DNA of 64,000 nucleotides. Origin: Salisaeta longa DSM 21114 (GTDB taxonomy: Bacteria; Bacteroidota; Rhodothermia; Rhodothermales; Salinibacteraceae). The stretch covers positions 332,005 to 396,004 of the forward strand of contig NZ_ATTH01000001.1 in the NCBI RefSeq assembly GCF_000419585.1, in the 5' to 3' direction. Both the position numbers and the translations under genes were made by a program. Below are positions 56,888 to 64,000 of this stretch, piece by piece. The notes beneath the pieces were generated by a model. It was given only the letters and a program-made list of their open reading frames with translations. It had not been told where the DNA came from and made no database searches. The number at the start of each line of letters is the position of its first letter. The stretch's first letter is position 1.

Positions 56888-58330
56888 CTAAGCCGTCTCG
56901 GGCTGCGGCTCGTTTAGGTCGTCGTGCGGGAGGCTGCCGCGGTGCGAGCGGAGGTAAATGAACGGCGTGTGCTCCAGGAAATTGGACACCCGCCCCGTGT
57001 ACACGTCGGCATAGCGCTCCACCTGCCGGGCAAAGAGGCTCTTGTCCTTGCCCGTACGCATCAGCGGGCCCCAGTTTTCGTTGACCAGCGAGCTTGCGGC
57101 TTTCGCATACGGCGCGATGCGCTCGTCGAGCGCCACGATGCGTTCCTTGAGTGCGGCCATGTCGTTGGCCAGCGCCTCGGTGGATTCACCGTTCTGCGGC
57201 CCGTACGAATCAATGAGGCGTTGGCGCTGCAGGCGCATCGCCGAGTATTCGGCCTCCATCTCCTCTTTTTTCTGCATCATGGCCGTGAGCGTGCGCTCGT
57301 CGTCGGCAAACGACTGGAACGCGGCAATCTCCTCTTCCAGCTCGCGCACCACGAGGGCCGTGCGCCAACGCAGCACCTTCTTGGAGATGTTGACGTCAAC
57401 GAACAGGTGATCGCCCACGTACAGAATTTCTTCGCCGCGAAGATCGAGCGTCTCCTCCACCAGCGCCGCGTTGCCGCCCACGTACACCGCGCCCTGCGTC
57501 AGCGGGCCGCCGCCGTGCTCGCGCAAGAGGCCGTCCTCGTCCACAACCTTGAAGGCCGGAATGCGCACCGAGAAGAAGTCGGGTTTGCGGGCGCCTACAA
57601 TGGCAATGTCGAACAGATCGCGCCACGTCATGCCGTCGGGCAGAAAGCGGTTGAAGGCATACGCGAGCATCGGGCGGGCGTAGCTCCACTCCGAGTTGGT
57701 GATGAGCAGCAGCTTCTTGCCGGCTGCTTTTTGGTCGAGCAGCGTGAGGGGCATCTCGGCATCCAGGTCGACAAAGCGCCCGGGATCGTCAATGATTTCC
57801 TCCTTCAGGCGCCCCTCCATGTGGGCCTCATCCAGCGTTTGCTGTACGGCATCGTACAGGTCGTCGTAGCCCATGGCGTGCGACAGCTGTCCGGCATCCA
57901 GCAAATCCACGAGCTGCATGTACATGCAGGCCGCCGAGATGGTGAACAGCGTGTTGAGGAAGTGCCACCGCGCATCGCCGAGGTCGACCAGGGTGCGCTG
58001 GTAGACGCGCCGTTGCTCCTCGAAGCCCAGCGGCTCGGTGCCGTGAAACGCCCGCTTCACATACCCAAAGCGGTTGGCCTTCACCACGTTGCCCATCTCC
58101 GTATCGATGATGAGGCCGCGGATGGCCAGGTCCGGATCGAACGACAGCTGGCTCACGGGCCACCCGCGTGCTTGCAAACCCTCCTTAATGAACCGGTAGG
58201 CCTGCTGCTCCCATGCGCGCATGTGGTAATGGATCAGCGTGTAATCCATGTCGTACCCGATGGCGTGGATGCCGCGCAGGTTAAGCGTTCGGTTGCAAAA
58301 GAGTCCGCGGGTGGACGATTGGTCGGCCAT
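56888..58330 (-). CDS. HAD-IG family 5'-nucleotidase
   Basis: 480 aa. The HAD motif I is IGYDMDYTLIHY (nucleophile Asp and acid Asp), motif II is LLLITNSEWSYA, and the late motif is EEILYVGDHLFVD. The central insert and C-terminal region with a coiled part (QKKEEMEAEYSAMRLQRQRLI) match the cytosolic IMP/GMP-type 5'-nucleotidases of eukaryotes and some bacteria. It probably removes phosphate from purine monophosphates. It converges with thrS, with 29 bases between the stops, and is divergent from the Wzi-like gene. Confidence 0.88.
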   Translation of the reverse strand: MADQSSTRGLFCNRTLNLRGIHAIGYDMDYTLIHYHMRAWEQQAYRFIKEGLQARGWPVSQLSFDPDLAIRGLIIDTEMGNVVKANRFGYVKRAFHGTEPLGFEEQRRVYQRTLVDLGDARWHFLNTLFTISAACMYMQLVDLLDAGQLSHAMGYDDLYDAVQQTLDEAHMEGRLKEEIIDDPGRFVDLDAEMPLTLLDQKAAGKKLLLITNSEWSYARPMLAYAFNRFLPDGMTWRDLFDIAIVGARKPDFFSVRIPAFKVVDEDGLLREHGGGPLTQGAVYVGGNAALVEETLDLRGEEILYVGDHLFVDVNISKKVLRWRTALVVRELEEEIAAFQSFADDERTLTAMMQKKEEMEAEYSAMRLQRQRLIDSYGPQNGESTEALANDMAALKERIVALDERIAPYAKAASSLVNENWGPLMRTGKDKSLFARQVERYADVYTGRVSNFLEHTPFIYLRSHRGSLPHDDLNEPQPETA

Positions 58331-58442
58331 AGCACAGGGGATTTGGAAAAAAGCGGGCTTCGCTATACGAGGAGGACGGGGTAGTGCTTCGTCGTTGCCA
58401 TATGTTAACAGCAAATCGTTTAGAGATCACATCTACAGGTCT

Positions 58443-60134
58443 ATGATTCGTTTTTGGGGAATGTGGGCGCTCGTGTTTGTCTTGTCATCCACCGCGGCGC
58501 GCGCCCAAACAGACGGCTTGCAGCAACTGGACGATGCGGTGCAGGTCTTTTTGCAGCAGCAGCACACGCTCGGCCACCTGCCGGATGCGTTTTTGCGCCA
58601 GCAGCCGCTCTCGGTGGAAGCCGCGCAGGCGTATCTTGACTCGCTCGCGGCGCTAGATTCCGCCCAGACGGTGCTCGCCCCTGCTTCGCGGCGGCGCCTG
58701 CAGTGCTTGCGGGGTTTGTGCAGCAACCCGCGGGCCCGCTGGCTCAACAACCGGGTGGGGTGGCTCTACGAAAACGGCCGCGACCTGGTGTCGGCGTCGG
58801 GCGATGGCTACGCGCTGCAGCTCAATCCGCTAATGTACGCCACCTACCAACCGGCGCAGGTGAGCGGGGCCGCGGGCGCGCCATCGGCCATTTGGCGCAA
58901 CACGCGGGGCGTGCGGGTGTCGGGGCACATCGGCGAGCACTTGTTCTTTGAGTCGCGCCTCACCGAAAATCAGGAGCAGCGGGTGCGGCCCAACTTTAGC
59001 AGCACCGGGCGCGAAGGCACGGCGCCGCGGCAGGGCTTTGTCCTGCGCCCGGCGCCCAACACGCTGGATTACACCGGGGCAACGGGCGTCGTAGGATTCC
59101 GCTCGCGCTTCTTCGAGGTGCGCTTCGGGCAGTCGCGCAACCGGTGGAGCACGGGGCCGGGGAGTTTATTTCTGTCGGACTACGCGACCAACTACACGCA
59201 CCTCCAGCTTCGCACCACCGTGGGGCCGGTGCAGTACACCAACCTCTTTGCGCGGTTCGTTGATGGCGACCGGCTGGCGCCGCAGGGCAACCGCGTGGAT
59301 GCGATCCAGCCCCGCCGCTACGGTGCGTTCCACCGCCTGTCCATCAACATTACCGATCGGCTGAACGTGGGGCTCTTCGAGTCGGTGATTTTTGCGCCCG
59401 AGCAAGACTCAACGGTGAGCCGCACCGGCTTCGACCTGGCCTATCTGAACCCCATCATCTTTTACCGCGCCGTGGAGCGCGACCTGGGCAGCCCCGACAA
59501 TGCCATGATTGGCGTGGATGCGTCGTGGATCGTAACGCCGGGCGTGCAGGTGTACGGCCAAATGCTGCTGGATGAGCTGTTGGCCAAGTACATTGGCGAC
59601 GGCTGGTGGTCGAACAAGTGGGGCTTTATGGCCGGGGTGCACTACGTGCCGCCGCAATGGCCGGCCTTCTCGGCGCGCATCGAGTGGGCGCGGCAGCGTC
59701 CGTACCTGGGCGCGCACCGGTTTGCGGGGAACGGTTTTGCGCACTGGAGCGACTACCTGGGCCACCCGGCCGGACCCAACAGCATCGACTACGCGGTTTT
59801 TCTGAAGTATCGGCCGGCGGGGCCGTGGCAGGCGGGCCTCAACCTTTCGTACACGCGGCGCGGGCGCAACACCGCCACCCAAAACTTCGGGTCGGATCCC
59901 ACCGTGCCGAGCACCACGCGCGCCCGTGACTTTGGCGTCGACATCTTGCAGGGCGTGCGCCAGGCGCGGTGGATTGTGGAGGGCCATGTGGGCTACGAGG
60001 TGCTGCCGGGCTTTTTTGCCGAGGCGACGCTGCAGGCGCAGGGCATTGACGACGCGGCGGAGGGCGTTACGCGGTGGGTGGCGCCGGGCCTCGCGCTGCG
60101 ATGGGGCCTGCCGTTTGGTAGCATCCGCTACTGA
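58443..60134 (+). CDS. Wzi-like outer-membrane barrel protein
   Basis: 563 aa. The signal peptide ends at AARAQ. The N-terminal part (~30-110) is helical. The rest is barrel-like, with the patterns VRFGQSRNRWSTGPGSLFLSD, TNLFARFVDGD, LNPIIFYRAVE and YGQMLLDEL, which resemble the capsule-assembly Wzi family of Bacteroidota. The C-terminus is LRWGLPFGSIRY with a terminal aromatic. It may anchor a surface polysaccharide. No capsule genes are adjacent. Confidence 0.65.
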   Translation: MIRFWGMWALVFVLSSTAARAQTDGLQQLDDAVQVFLQQQHTLGHLPDAFLRQQPLSVEAAQAYLDSLAALDSAQTVLAPASRRRLQCLRGLCSNPRARWLNNRVGWLYENGRDLVSASGDGYALQLNPLMYATYQPAQVSGAAGAPSAIWRNTRGVRVSGHIGEHLFFESRLTENQEQRVRPNFSSTGREGTAPRQGFVLRPAPNTLDYTGATGVVGFRSRFFEVRFGQSRNRWSTGPGSLFLSDYATNYTHLQLRTTVGPVQYTNLFARFVDGDRLAPQGNRVDAIQPRRYGAFHRLSINITDRLNVGLFESVIFAPEQDSTVSRTGFDLAYLNPIIFYRAVERDLGSPDNAMIGVDASWIVTPGVQVYGQMLLDELLAKYIGDGWWSNKWGFMAGVHYVPPQWPAFSARIEWARQRPYLGAHRFAGNGFAHWSDYLGHPAGPNSIDYAVFLKYRPAGPWQAGLNLSYTRRGRNTATQNFGSDPTVPSTTRARDFGVDILQGVRQARWIVEGHVGYEVLPGFFAEATLQAQGIDDAAEGVTRWVAPGLALRWGLPFGSIRY

Positions 60135-60589
60135 GAACCGGGCGGGGATTGGCGTTGCATCTCGCGGCGGCGCATGGGCATGGCGTCGATCCGCTCGAAG
60201 AGGGTGCGGGCGTTGACCGGCGCGTCGTATCGGGCCTTTACGGTGCCGTCTTTGCCGATGAGCAGCACCGCGAAGCGGTCGCCCGGAATGGCAAAGCGGG
60301 TGCGCAAGGCGCGGGCGACGGCGGGGCCGCTGCGCGCTGAGGGGCGTTCGCCCAGCATGGGGGCAAGCACGGCGTTGGTAGCCCCTTGCACGTGGATGAC
60401 GCGCAGGTCGCGTTCTGCAAATCCGGCGCGGTGCGGGGCCCAGCGGGCGCGTTGGGCGTGGCGCGCGGTCGTATCACCGGGCGGCGAAAACACGAGCAGG
60501 AGCCGGTAGCGCCACCGGTAATCGGAGAGGTCTCTGTCGAGCGTGTCGGCGGGCATCGCAAGGGCCAGGCCCAGGAGCAAAACAATCAT
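60128..60589 (-). CDS. DUF4174 family exported protein
   Basis: 153 aa. A signal-like start (MIVLLLGLALAMPADTL) is followed by LSDYRWRYRLLLVFSPPGD, which is the DUF4174 start pattern (a peroxiredoxin-like fold without catalytic Cys). GDRFAVLLIGKDGTVKARYD is the matching second half. The function is unknown. Its stop overlaps the end of the Wzi-like gene by seven bases from the other strand. It lies 7 bases after the barrel gene that precedes it on the minus strand. Confidence 0.75.
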   Translation of the reverse strand: MIVLLLGLALAMPADTLDRDLSDYRWRYRLLLVFSPPGDTTARHAQRARWAPHRAGFAERDLRVIHVQGATNAVLAPMLGERPSARSGPAVARALRTRFAIPGDRFAVLLIGKDGTVKARYDAPVNARTLFERIDAMPMRRREMQRQSPPGSQ

Positions 60590-60596
60590 AGCGGGT

Positions 60597-61334
60597 TCAA
60601 AACTGGAGGGCGATCCCAATCATGGGAGTGATGAGGCTGGTGGTGGACCGGCGAATGTCGAGCTCCGACGCATCCAGCTGCCCGTTTTGGTTGGTGTCGT
60701 TGAGCGCGCCCTCGTCAAGGTACTCCGCTTCCTGGCCCCACAGGTACTGCACACCGAGCTTCAGGTACAGCCCGCGCACGCTGCCCTGGGCTTGAAGGGG
60801 GCGTGTGCTTGCGTCGTACAGGCGGATGTGCACCCCGGCGCCCGCGCCAGTACTCAGCGCTATATCATCGAAGTTGGTGGTGCTGGCAATCGGCTCGTCG
60901 TTGGTGTTGTCGTCTTCCACGCGCGTTTGCGTAAACAGGTACTTGAAGCCGAAGTAGCCGTCGAGGTAGGGACGCACCAGCCCGCGCTCGGGTTGGAAGC
61001 GCAGCACGAGGTGCGGCTGCACGATGCTGTTGGTCGTAACCACGTCCACCGTCACGGCGGGGCCCACCGTTCGGCTGAAGGGGACGCGCTCGGTGTTGCG
61101 TCCATAGATGACAAACCCCAGGTCGAGGCCCACGCTAACCGGCACGTTGGCAATGTTAACTCCGGCGTAGATGTTGCCGCCGTACCCCAGGCCGTCGATG
61201 TTGTCGGCAAACGGCCCGGCGGGCAGCCCCGTCATGAAGCTGATGCTGCCCTCGCCCGACACCGTTGGGGCGGGTTGTGCGACGGCAGAAGAGAAGCAAA
61301 CGAGTGAGCAAAGCAGCAGAAGAAACGTACGCAT
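60597..61334 (-). CDS. Outer-membrane barrel protein with EF-hand-like loop
   Basis: 245 aa. The signal peptide ends at SAVAQ. Beta-strand alternation over the rest, with GFVIYGRN, LVRPYLDGYFGFKYL and the C-terminal ITPMIGIALQF, indicates an 8-10 strand barrel. One loop contains DTNQNGQLDASE, a perfect canonical EF-hand calcium loop (D1, N3, N5, G6, D9, E12). This could bind Ca2+ outside the cell. No family name is assigned. The start at 61334 gives a proper signal peptide. Confidence 0.7.
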   Translation of the reverse strand: MRTFLLLLCSLVCFSSAVAQPAPTVSGEGSISFMTGLPAGPFADNIDGLGYGGNIYAGVNIANVPVSVGLDLGFVIYGRNTERVPFSRTVGPAVTVDVVTTNSIVQPHLVLRFQPERGLVRPYLDGYFGFKYLFTQTRVEDDNTNDEPIASTTNFDDIALSTGAGAGVHIRLYDASTRPLQAQGSVRGLYLKLGVQYLWGQEAEYLDEGALNDTNQNGQLDASELDIRRSTTSLITPMIGIALQF

Positions 61335-61427
61335 CGGGACGCGCGGCCATCGGTGAAAGAGAACGGTACACCTACATGTGCGATACAGACGCACGCAGGC
61401 GGACAAACGTTACGCGCGCCGGCTCTT

Positions 61428-62423
61428 TCAGGCGTGTACATCGACGACGATGCGCCCGCGCACGCTGTCGTGCACGATGTCGCGGGCTGCGTCGGGCAAA
61501 TCGTGGAGTCCGATGACGCGGTTGGTGAGGCGCGCTAGCGTCTCGGCGTCCAGCAACGTGGCCAGCTGGTCCCAGGCCGTGGCGCGCGTGGTATTGGGGC
61601 AGGTGTTGGAGTCGATGCCGAGCAGGTTGACGCCCCGCAGAATGAACGGAAAGACGGTGGTGTGGAGTGACGCGCCGCCCGCGTTGCCAAACGCGGCAAT
61701 GCTGCCGTGCCGCGCCATCTGGGCAATGAGCGTAGCCAGCGTATCGCCGCCCACGGCATCCACAGCACCCATCCAGCGGGCCGACTCCATGGGGCGGCTG
61801 GGGCCCTCGCTAAGGTCGTGGCGGTCGATGATTCGCGCTGCGCCGAGCTGCCGCAGGTAATCGTAAGCGTCGGCGCTGCCGGTGGAGGCCACCACGCGGT
61901 ACCCGCGGGCCGCGAGCAGGGCCGTGGCGATGCTGCCGGCACCGCCCGAGGCGCCGGTCACCACCACCTCACCGTCAGCCGTGGGCGTGCAGCCATGATC
62001 TTCCAGCGCGAGCACCGAGAGCATGGCCGTGAGCCCCGCCGTGCCAATCACCATGGCATCGTGCGGCGCGAGGCCCTCCGGCAGCGCCACCAACTTCTCG
62101 GAGGCCACGCGCGCTTCTTGCGTGTAGCCGCCCCACACCGCTTCCCCTAGCTGCCACCCGGTGCCAATGACGCGGTCACCCGGTGCGAAGCGATCGGCGG
62201 CGCTCTCTATCACGCGGCCCACGAGGTCGATGCCGGGCACCATGGGGAAGTCGCCCCGAATGATTTTGCCCGCGCCGGTGATGGCAAGGCCGTCCTTGTA
62301 GTTGACGCTGGAATACAGCACATCCAGCAGCGTGTCGGCGGGCGGAAGGTCGTCGCGCGTGAGCGATTGCACCGCGCCGGTGTAGCCGTCGTCGGTCGCT
62401 TCCAGGACAAACGCGTCAAACAT
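61428..62423 (-). CDS. AcuI/YhdH-type zinc-free quinone oxidoreductase
   Basis: 331 aa medium-chain dehydrogenase. The substrate part has VNYKDGLAITGAGKI and PGIDLVGRV. The NADP-binding motif is VVVTGASGGAGSIATALLA. The pattern (GTGWQLGEAVWGGYTQ, IGTAGLTAMLSVLAL, FILRGVNLLGIDS) is typical of YhdH/AcuI proteins, which reduce acryloyl-CoA with NADPH. The usual zinc ligands of alcohol dehydrogenases are missing, as in the family. The substrate here is not shown by context. Confidence 0.9.
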   Translation of the reverse strand: MFDAFVLEATDDGYTGAVQSLTRDDLPPADTLLDVLYSSVNYKDGLAITGAGKIIRGDFPMVPGIDLVGRVIESAADRFAPGDRVIGTGWQLGEAVWGGYTQEARVASEKLVALPEGLAPHDAMVIGTAGLTAMLSVLALEDHGCTPTADGEVVVTGASGGAGSIATALLAARGYRVVASTGSADAYDYLRQLGAARIIDRHDLSEGPSRPMESARWMGAVDAVGGDTLATLIAQMARHGSIAAFGNAGGASLHTTVFPFILRGVNLLGIDSNTCPNTTRATAWDQLATLLDAETLARLTNRVIGLHDLPDAARDIVHDSVRGRIVVDVHA

Positions 62424-62466
62424 AGATCGGGAATGGGTGAATGAGCAAAGCGTGGGCGCAGCAGAA

Positions 62467-63666
62467 TCAGTCGCAGGTTTCGTTGGCGATGGCGCCGTTT
62501 ACGATGACCGTGCAGGCATGGCTGGTGTAGCTCAGCGGGTCGCCGTCAAAGAGCACAAGGTCGGCGTCTAGCCCCGGGGCAATGCGCCCCACCCGGTCGC
62601 CCATGCCAATGATGTTGGCGGCGCTTCGGGTGATGCTGGCCAGGGCAGCCTGGCGCGGGAGCCCGTAGGCGGCAGCCATGGCGGCTTCGTAGAGCACCAC
62701 ACGCGTCTTGGGGACGTAGGCTTCGTACCCGCTCTGAATGGCAAACGGAATGCCGGCCTCGTACAGCGTGGCGGCGGTGGTGACGGCAGCGTTCTTGGCC
62801 GATCCAAACGGACGAATCATGGTGGGGTGCAAGATGACCGGCGCCCCGGCGGCCTTGATCTCGTCGGTAAGCAGGTACGCTTCGGCGGCGCCATCGAGGA
62901 TAAGGTTGAAGTCAAACGCCTCAGCTAGCCGTAGCGCCGCCTGAATGTCGTGCGCCCGGTGGGCGGTAATCAGGGCGGGCACCTCGCCGCGCAGCACCTT
63001 CGCCAGGGCTTCCATCTCCAGCGTGGGCGTGGCGTCGTCGTTGGCCATGTACTGCTGCGCCTCCAGAAACTTGGCGCGCAGCATGGCCATGCCTTTGGCC
63101 CGGGTGCCGGGGCTCTTGAAGTGCTCGCTTACGGCAGGGCCGAGGGTCATGGCGACGGTGGTCATCGAGTCGACCAGCACGTCGCCGATGGTTTCGCCGT
63201 GCGTCTTGAACGTGGCCGTTTGGCCGCTGATGAGCGCGCCGGGTGCGTGGCCGCTGTTAACCGTGGTGACGCCGAGGTTGCGCACAAAGTGCACGAGCTG
63301 TTCGCGCGGGTTGTAGGCATCGAAGGCGCGCAGGTGCGGCTGGATGGGGGCCGAAGTGTCGAGCTGGTCCTGGTCGGCCGGTACGTTGTAGAGGCCCGAG
63401 AGGCCCACGGTGGCATGGGCATCCACGAAGCCGGGCGTGAGCACCGACGTTTCGAGAACGCGCGCGCCGGCCGGGATGGAAACCTCCCCGGCGGGGCCGA
63501 CGGCGGCAATGGTTGTTCCGTCAACCACCACGACGCCGTTTACGATGGGCGGGCCGGTCATGGTGTAGAGCGTATCGGCACGGATGGCCAGTTGGGCATG
63601 GGTTGCAGCCGGAAGGCACACCCCGAGGCCAAGGAGGAGTGCAACAAATGAAAGAAGGCGACGCAT
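62467..63666 (-). CDS. Exported amidohydrolase-fold protein, metal site incomplete
   Basis: 399 aa with signal peptide (ends ATHAQ). The fold starts LAIRADTLYTMTGPPIVNG and ends VGRIAPGLDADLVLFDGDPL. The HxH motif reads DAHATVG, so one His is lost. ALITAHRAHDI keeps a His, but ILDGAAEAY and IQSGYEAYVP lack the later His and Asp. It is related to the three genes at 47969-52482. It lies 45 bases after the partial amidohydrolase gene to the right, which would be its cotranscribed partner. Confidence 0.75.
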   Translation of the reverse strand: MRRLLSFVALLLGLGVCLPAATHAQLAIRADTLYTMTGPPIVNGVVVVDGTTIAAVGPAGEVSIPAGARVLETSVLTPGFVDAHATVGLSGLYNVPADQDQLDTSAPIQPHLRAFDAYNPREQLVHFVRNLGVTTVNSGHAPGALISGQTATFKTHGETIGDVLVDSMTTVAMTLGPAVSEHFKSPGTRAKGMAMLRAKFLEAQQYMANDDATPTLEMEALAKVLRGEVPALITAHRAHDIQAALRLAEAFDFNLILDGAAEAYLLTDEIKAAGAPVILHPTMIRPFGSAKNAAVTTAATLYEAGIPFAIQSGYEAYVPKTRVVLYEAAMAAAYGLPRQAALASITRSAANIIGMGDRVGRIAPGLDADLVLFDGDPLSYTSHACTVIVNGAIANETCD

Positions 63667-63711
63667 AAGCAGACAACGGTTGGTAGTGAGAGGGGCGACG
63701 GGCGGGGCGCG

Positions 63712-64000
63712 CTATTCGGTGAGGCCGTGAATGTGGTGCATGGTGCCCTCAAACACACGATAGCCGCCCGTGGCGTACTTCCGGTGGGCAGGGTTGCTGA
63801 GGTCAAACACCTTCTGCCCTTCCACCCATGTCTGCTCCACGTTGGTGTACACGCTGAGCGGATCGCCGGAGAGCACGATGAAGTCGGCATCCTTGCCCTG
63901 CTCCAGCGTGCCCACGTTGTCGGCCATGTTGAGCATCTTGGCGCCGTTGATGGTGAGGGAGCGGAGGGCCGTGGCCCGCGACATGCCGGCGCGCACGCCG
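63712..64000 (-). CDS. Amidohydrolase, C-terminal fragment
   Basis: The gene runs off the right edge; about 96 C-terminal residues are visible. MSRATALRSLTINGAKMLNM, VGTLEQGKDADFIVLSGDPL and TWVEGQKVFDLS are the standard end of imidazolonepropionase-like amidohydrolases. The catalytic part is outside the window, so activity cannot be judged. Its neighbour at 62467 has an incomplete metal site; a pair of one active and one inactive gene is possible by analogy with 49754. Confidence 0.8.
   Translation of the reverse strand, partial: GVRAGMSRATALRSLTINGAKMLNMADNVGTLEQGKDADFIVLSGDPLSVYTNVEQTWVEGQKVFDLSNPAHRKYATGGYRVFEGTMHHIHGLTE

Overview
The window is about 64 kb of GC-rich DNA that is almost fully coding. 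It suggests a Bacteroidota-type organism of the Rhodothermia/Salinibacter branch. The reasons are a SusC/SusD pair, a second TonB-dependent receptor with a carboxypeptidase-like N-terminal domain, a DUF3467 protein, many short lipoproteins, high GC, and proteins rich in Asp and Glu as in halophiles. The assignment is an inference from gene content.

Left part (1-18 kb) is mostly housekeeping. A minus-strand run reads cysS, hemB, a PhoB-type regulator, pstB, phoU, hemH and the start of a methyltransferase. It is followed by an acyl-CoA thioesterase, a small barrel protein, an RmlD-like reductase, DUF3467, a cystathionine beta-synthase-type enzyme, a soluble hybrid histidine kinase, lon, an RlpA-like lipoprotein, a deoxynucleoside kinase, a lipoprotein hydrolase and a ZIP metal transporter.

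Middle part (18-36 kb) starts with a minus-strand susC-susD pair behind a sigma70-like promoter with a LacI-type palindrome. Next come an Old Yellow Enzyme, a YpdA-like disulfide reductase and an M24 peptidase. A 1 kb intergenic block of composite repeats follows, bracketed by two ~100 bp direct repeats. Then come a membrane protein, an aspartate kinase without an ACT domain, asd, tRNA-Gln, plsC, cdaA, uvrC and a Bor-like lipoprotein.

The most system-like region is 36-46 kb. Nine plus-strand genes run from a TonB-dependent receptor through a FabG-like reductase, a KAS III-like protein with a changed active site, a Na+/solute symporter, an acyl-CoA synthetase, an alpha/beta hydrolase and a GNAT protein to two tandem DUF192 lipoproteins, and end at a terminator. 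The promoter is TTGACA-N17-TACACT with a perfect 12 bp palindrome in the spacer, closely similar to the site at susC. This looks like a regulated uptake and CoA-activation pathway for an unknown carboxylate.

Right part (46-64 kb) starts with a SAM-I riboswitch in front of a NhaC-family carrier, probably the methionine transporter MetT. Three exported amidohydrolase-fold proteins follow, of which only the middle one keeps the metal ligands I could identify; another degenerate copy and a partial one lie at the right edge. A second repeat block, tRNA-Val, and thrS behind an attenuator-like leader come next. The rest is a HAD 5'-nucleotidase, a Wzi-like barrel, a DUF4174 protein, a barrel protein with an EF-hand-like loop, and an AcuI/YhdH-type reductase.
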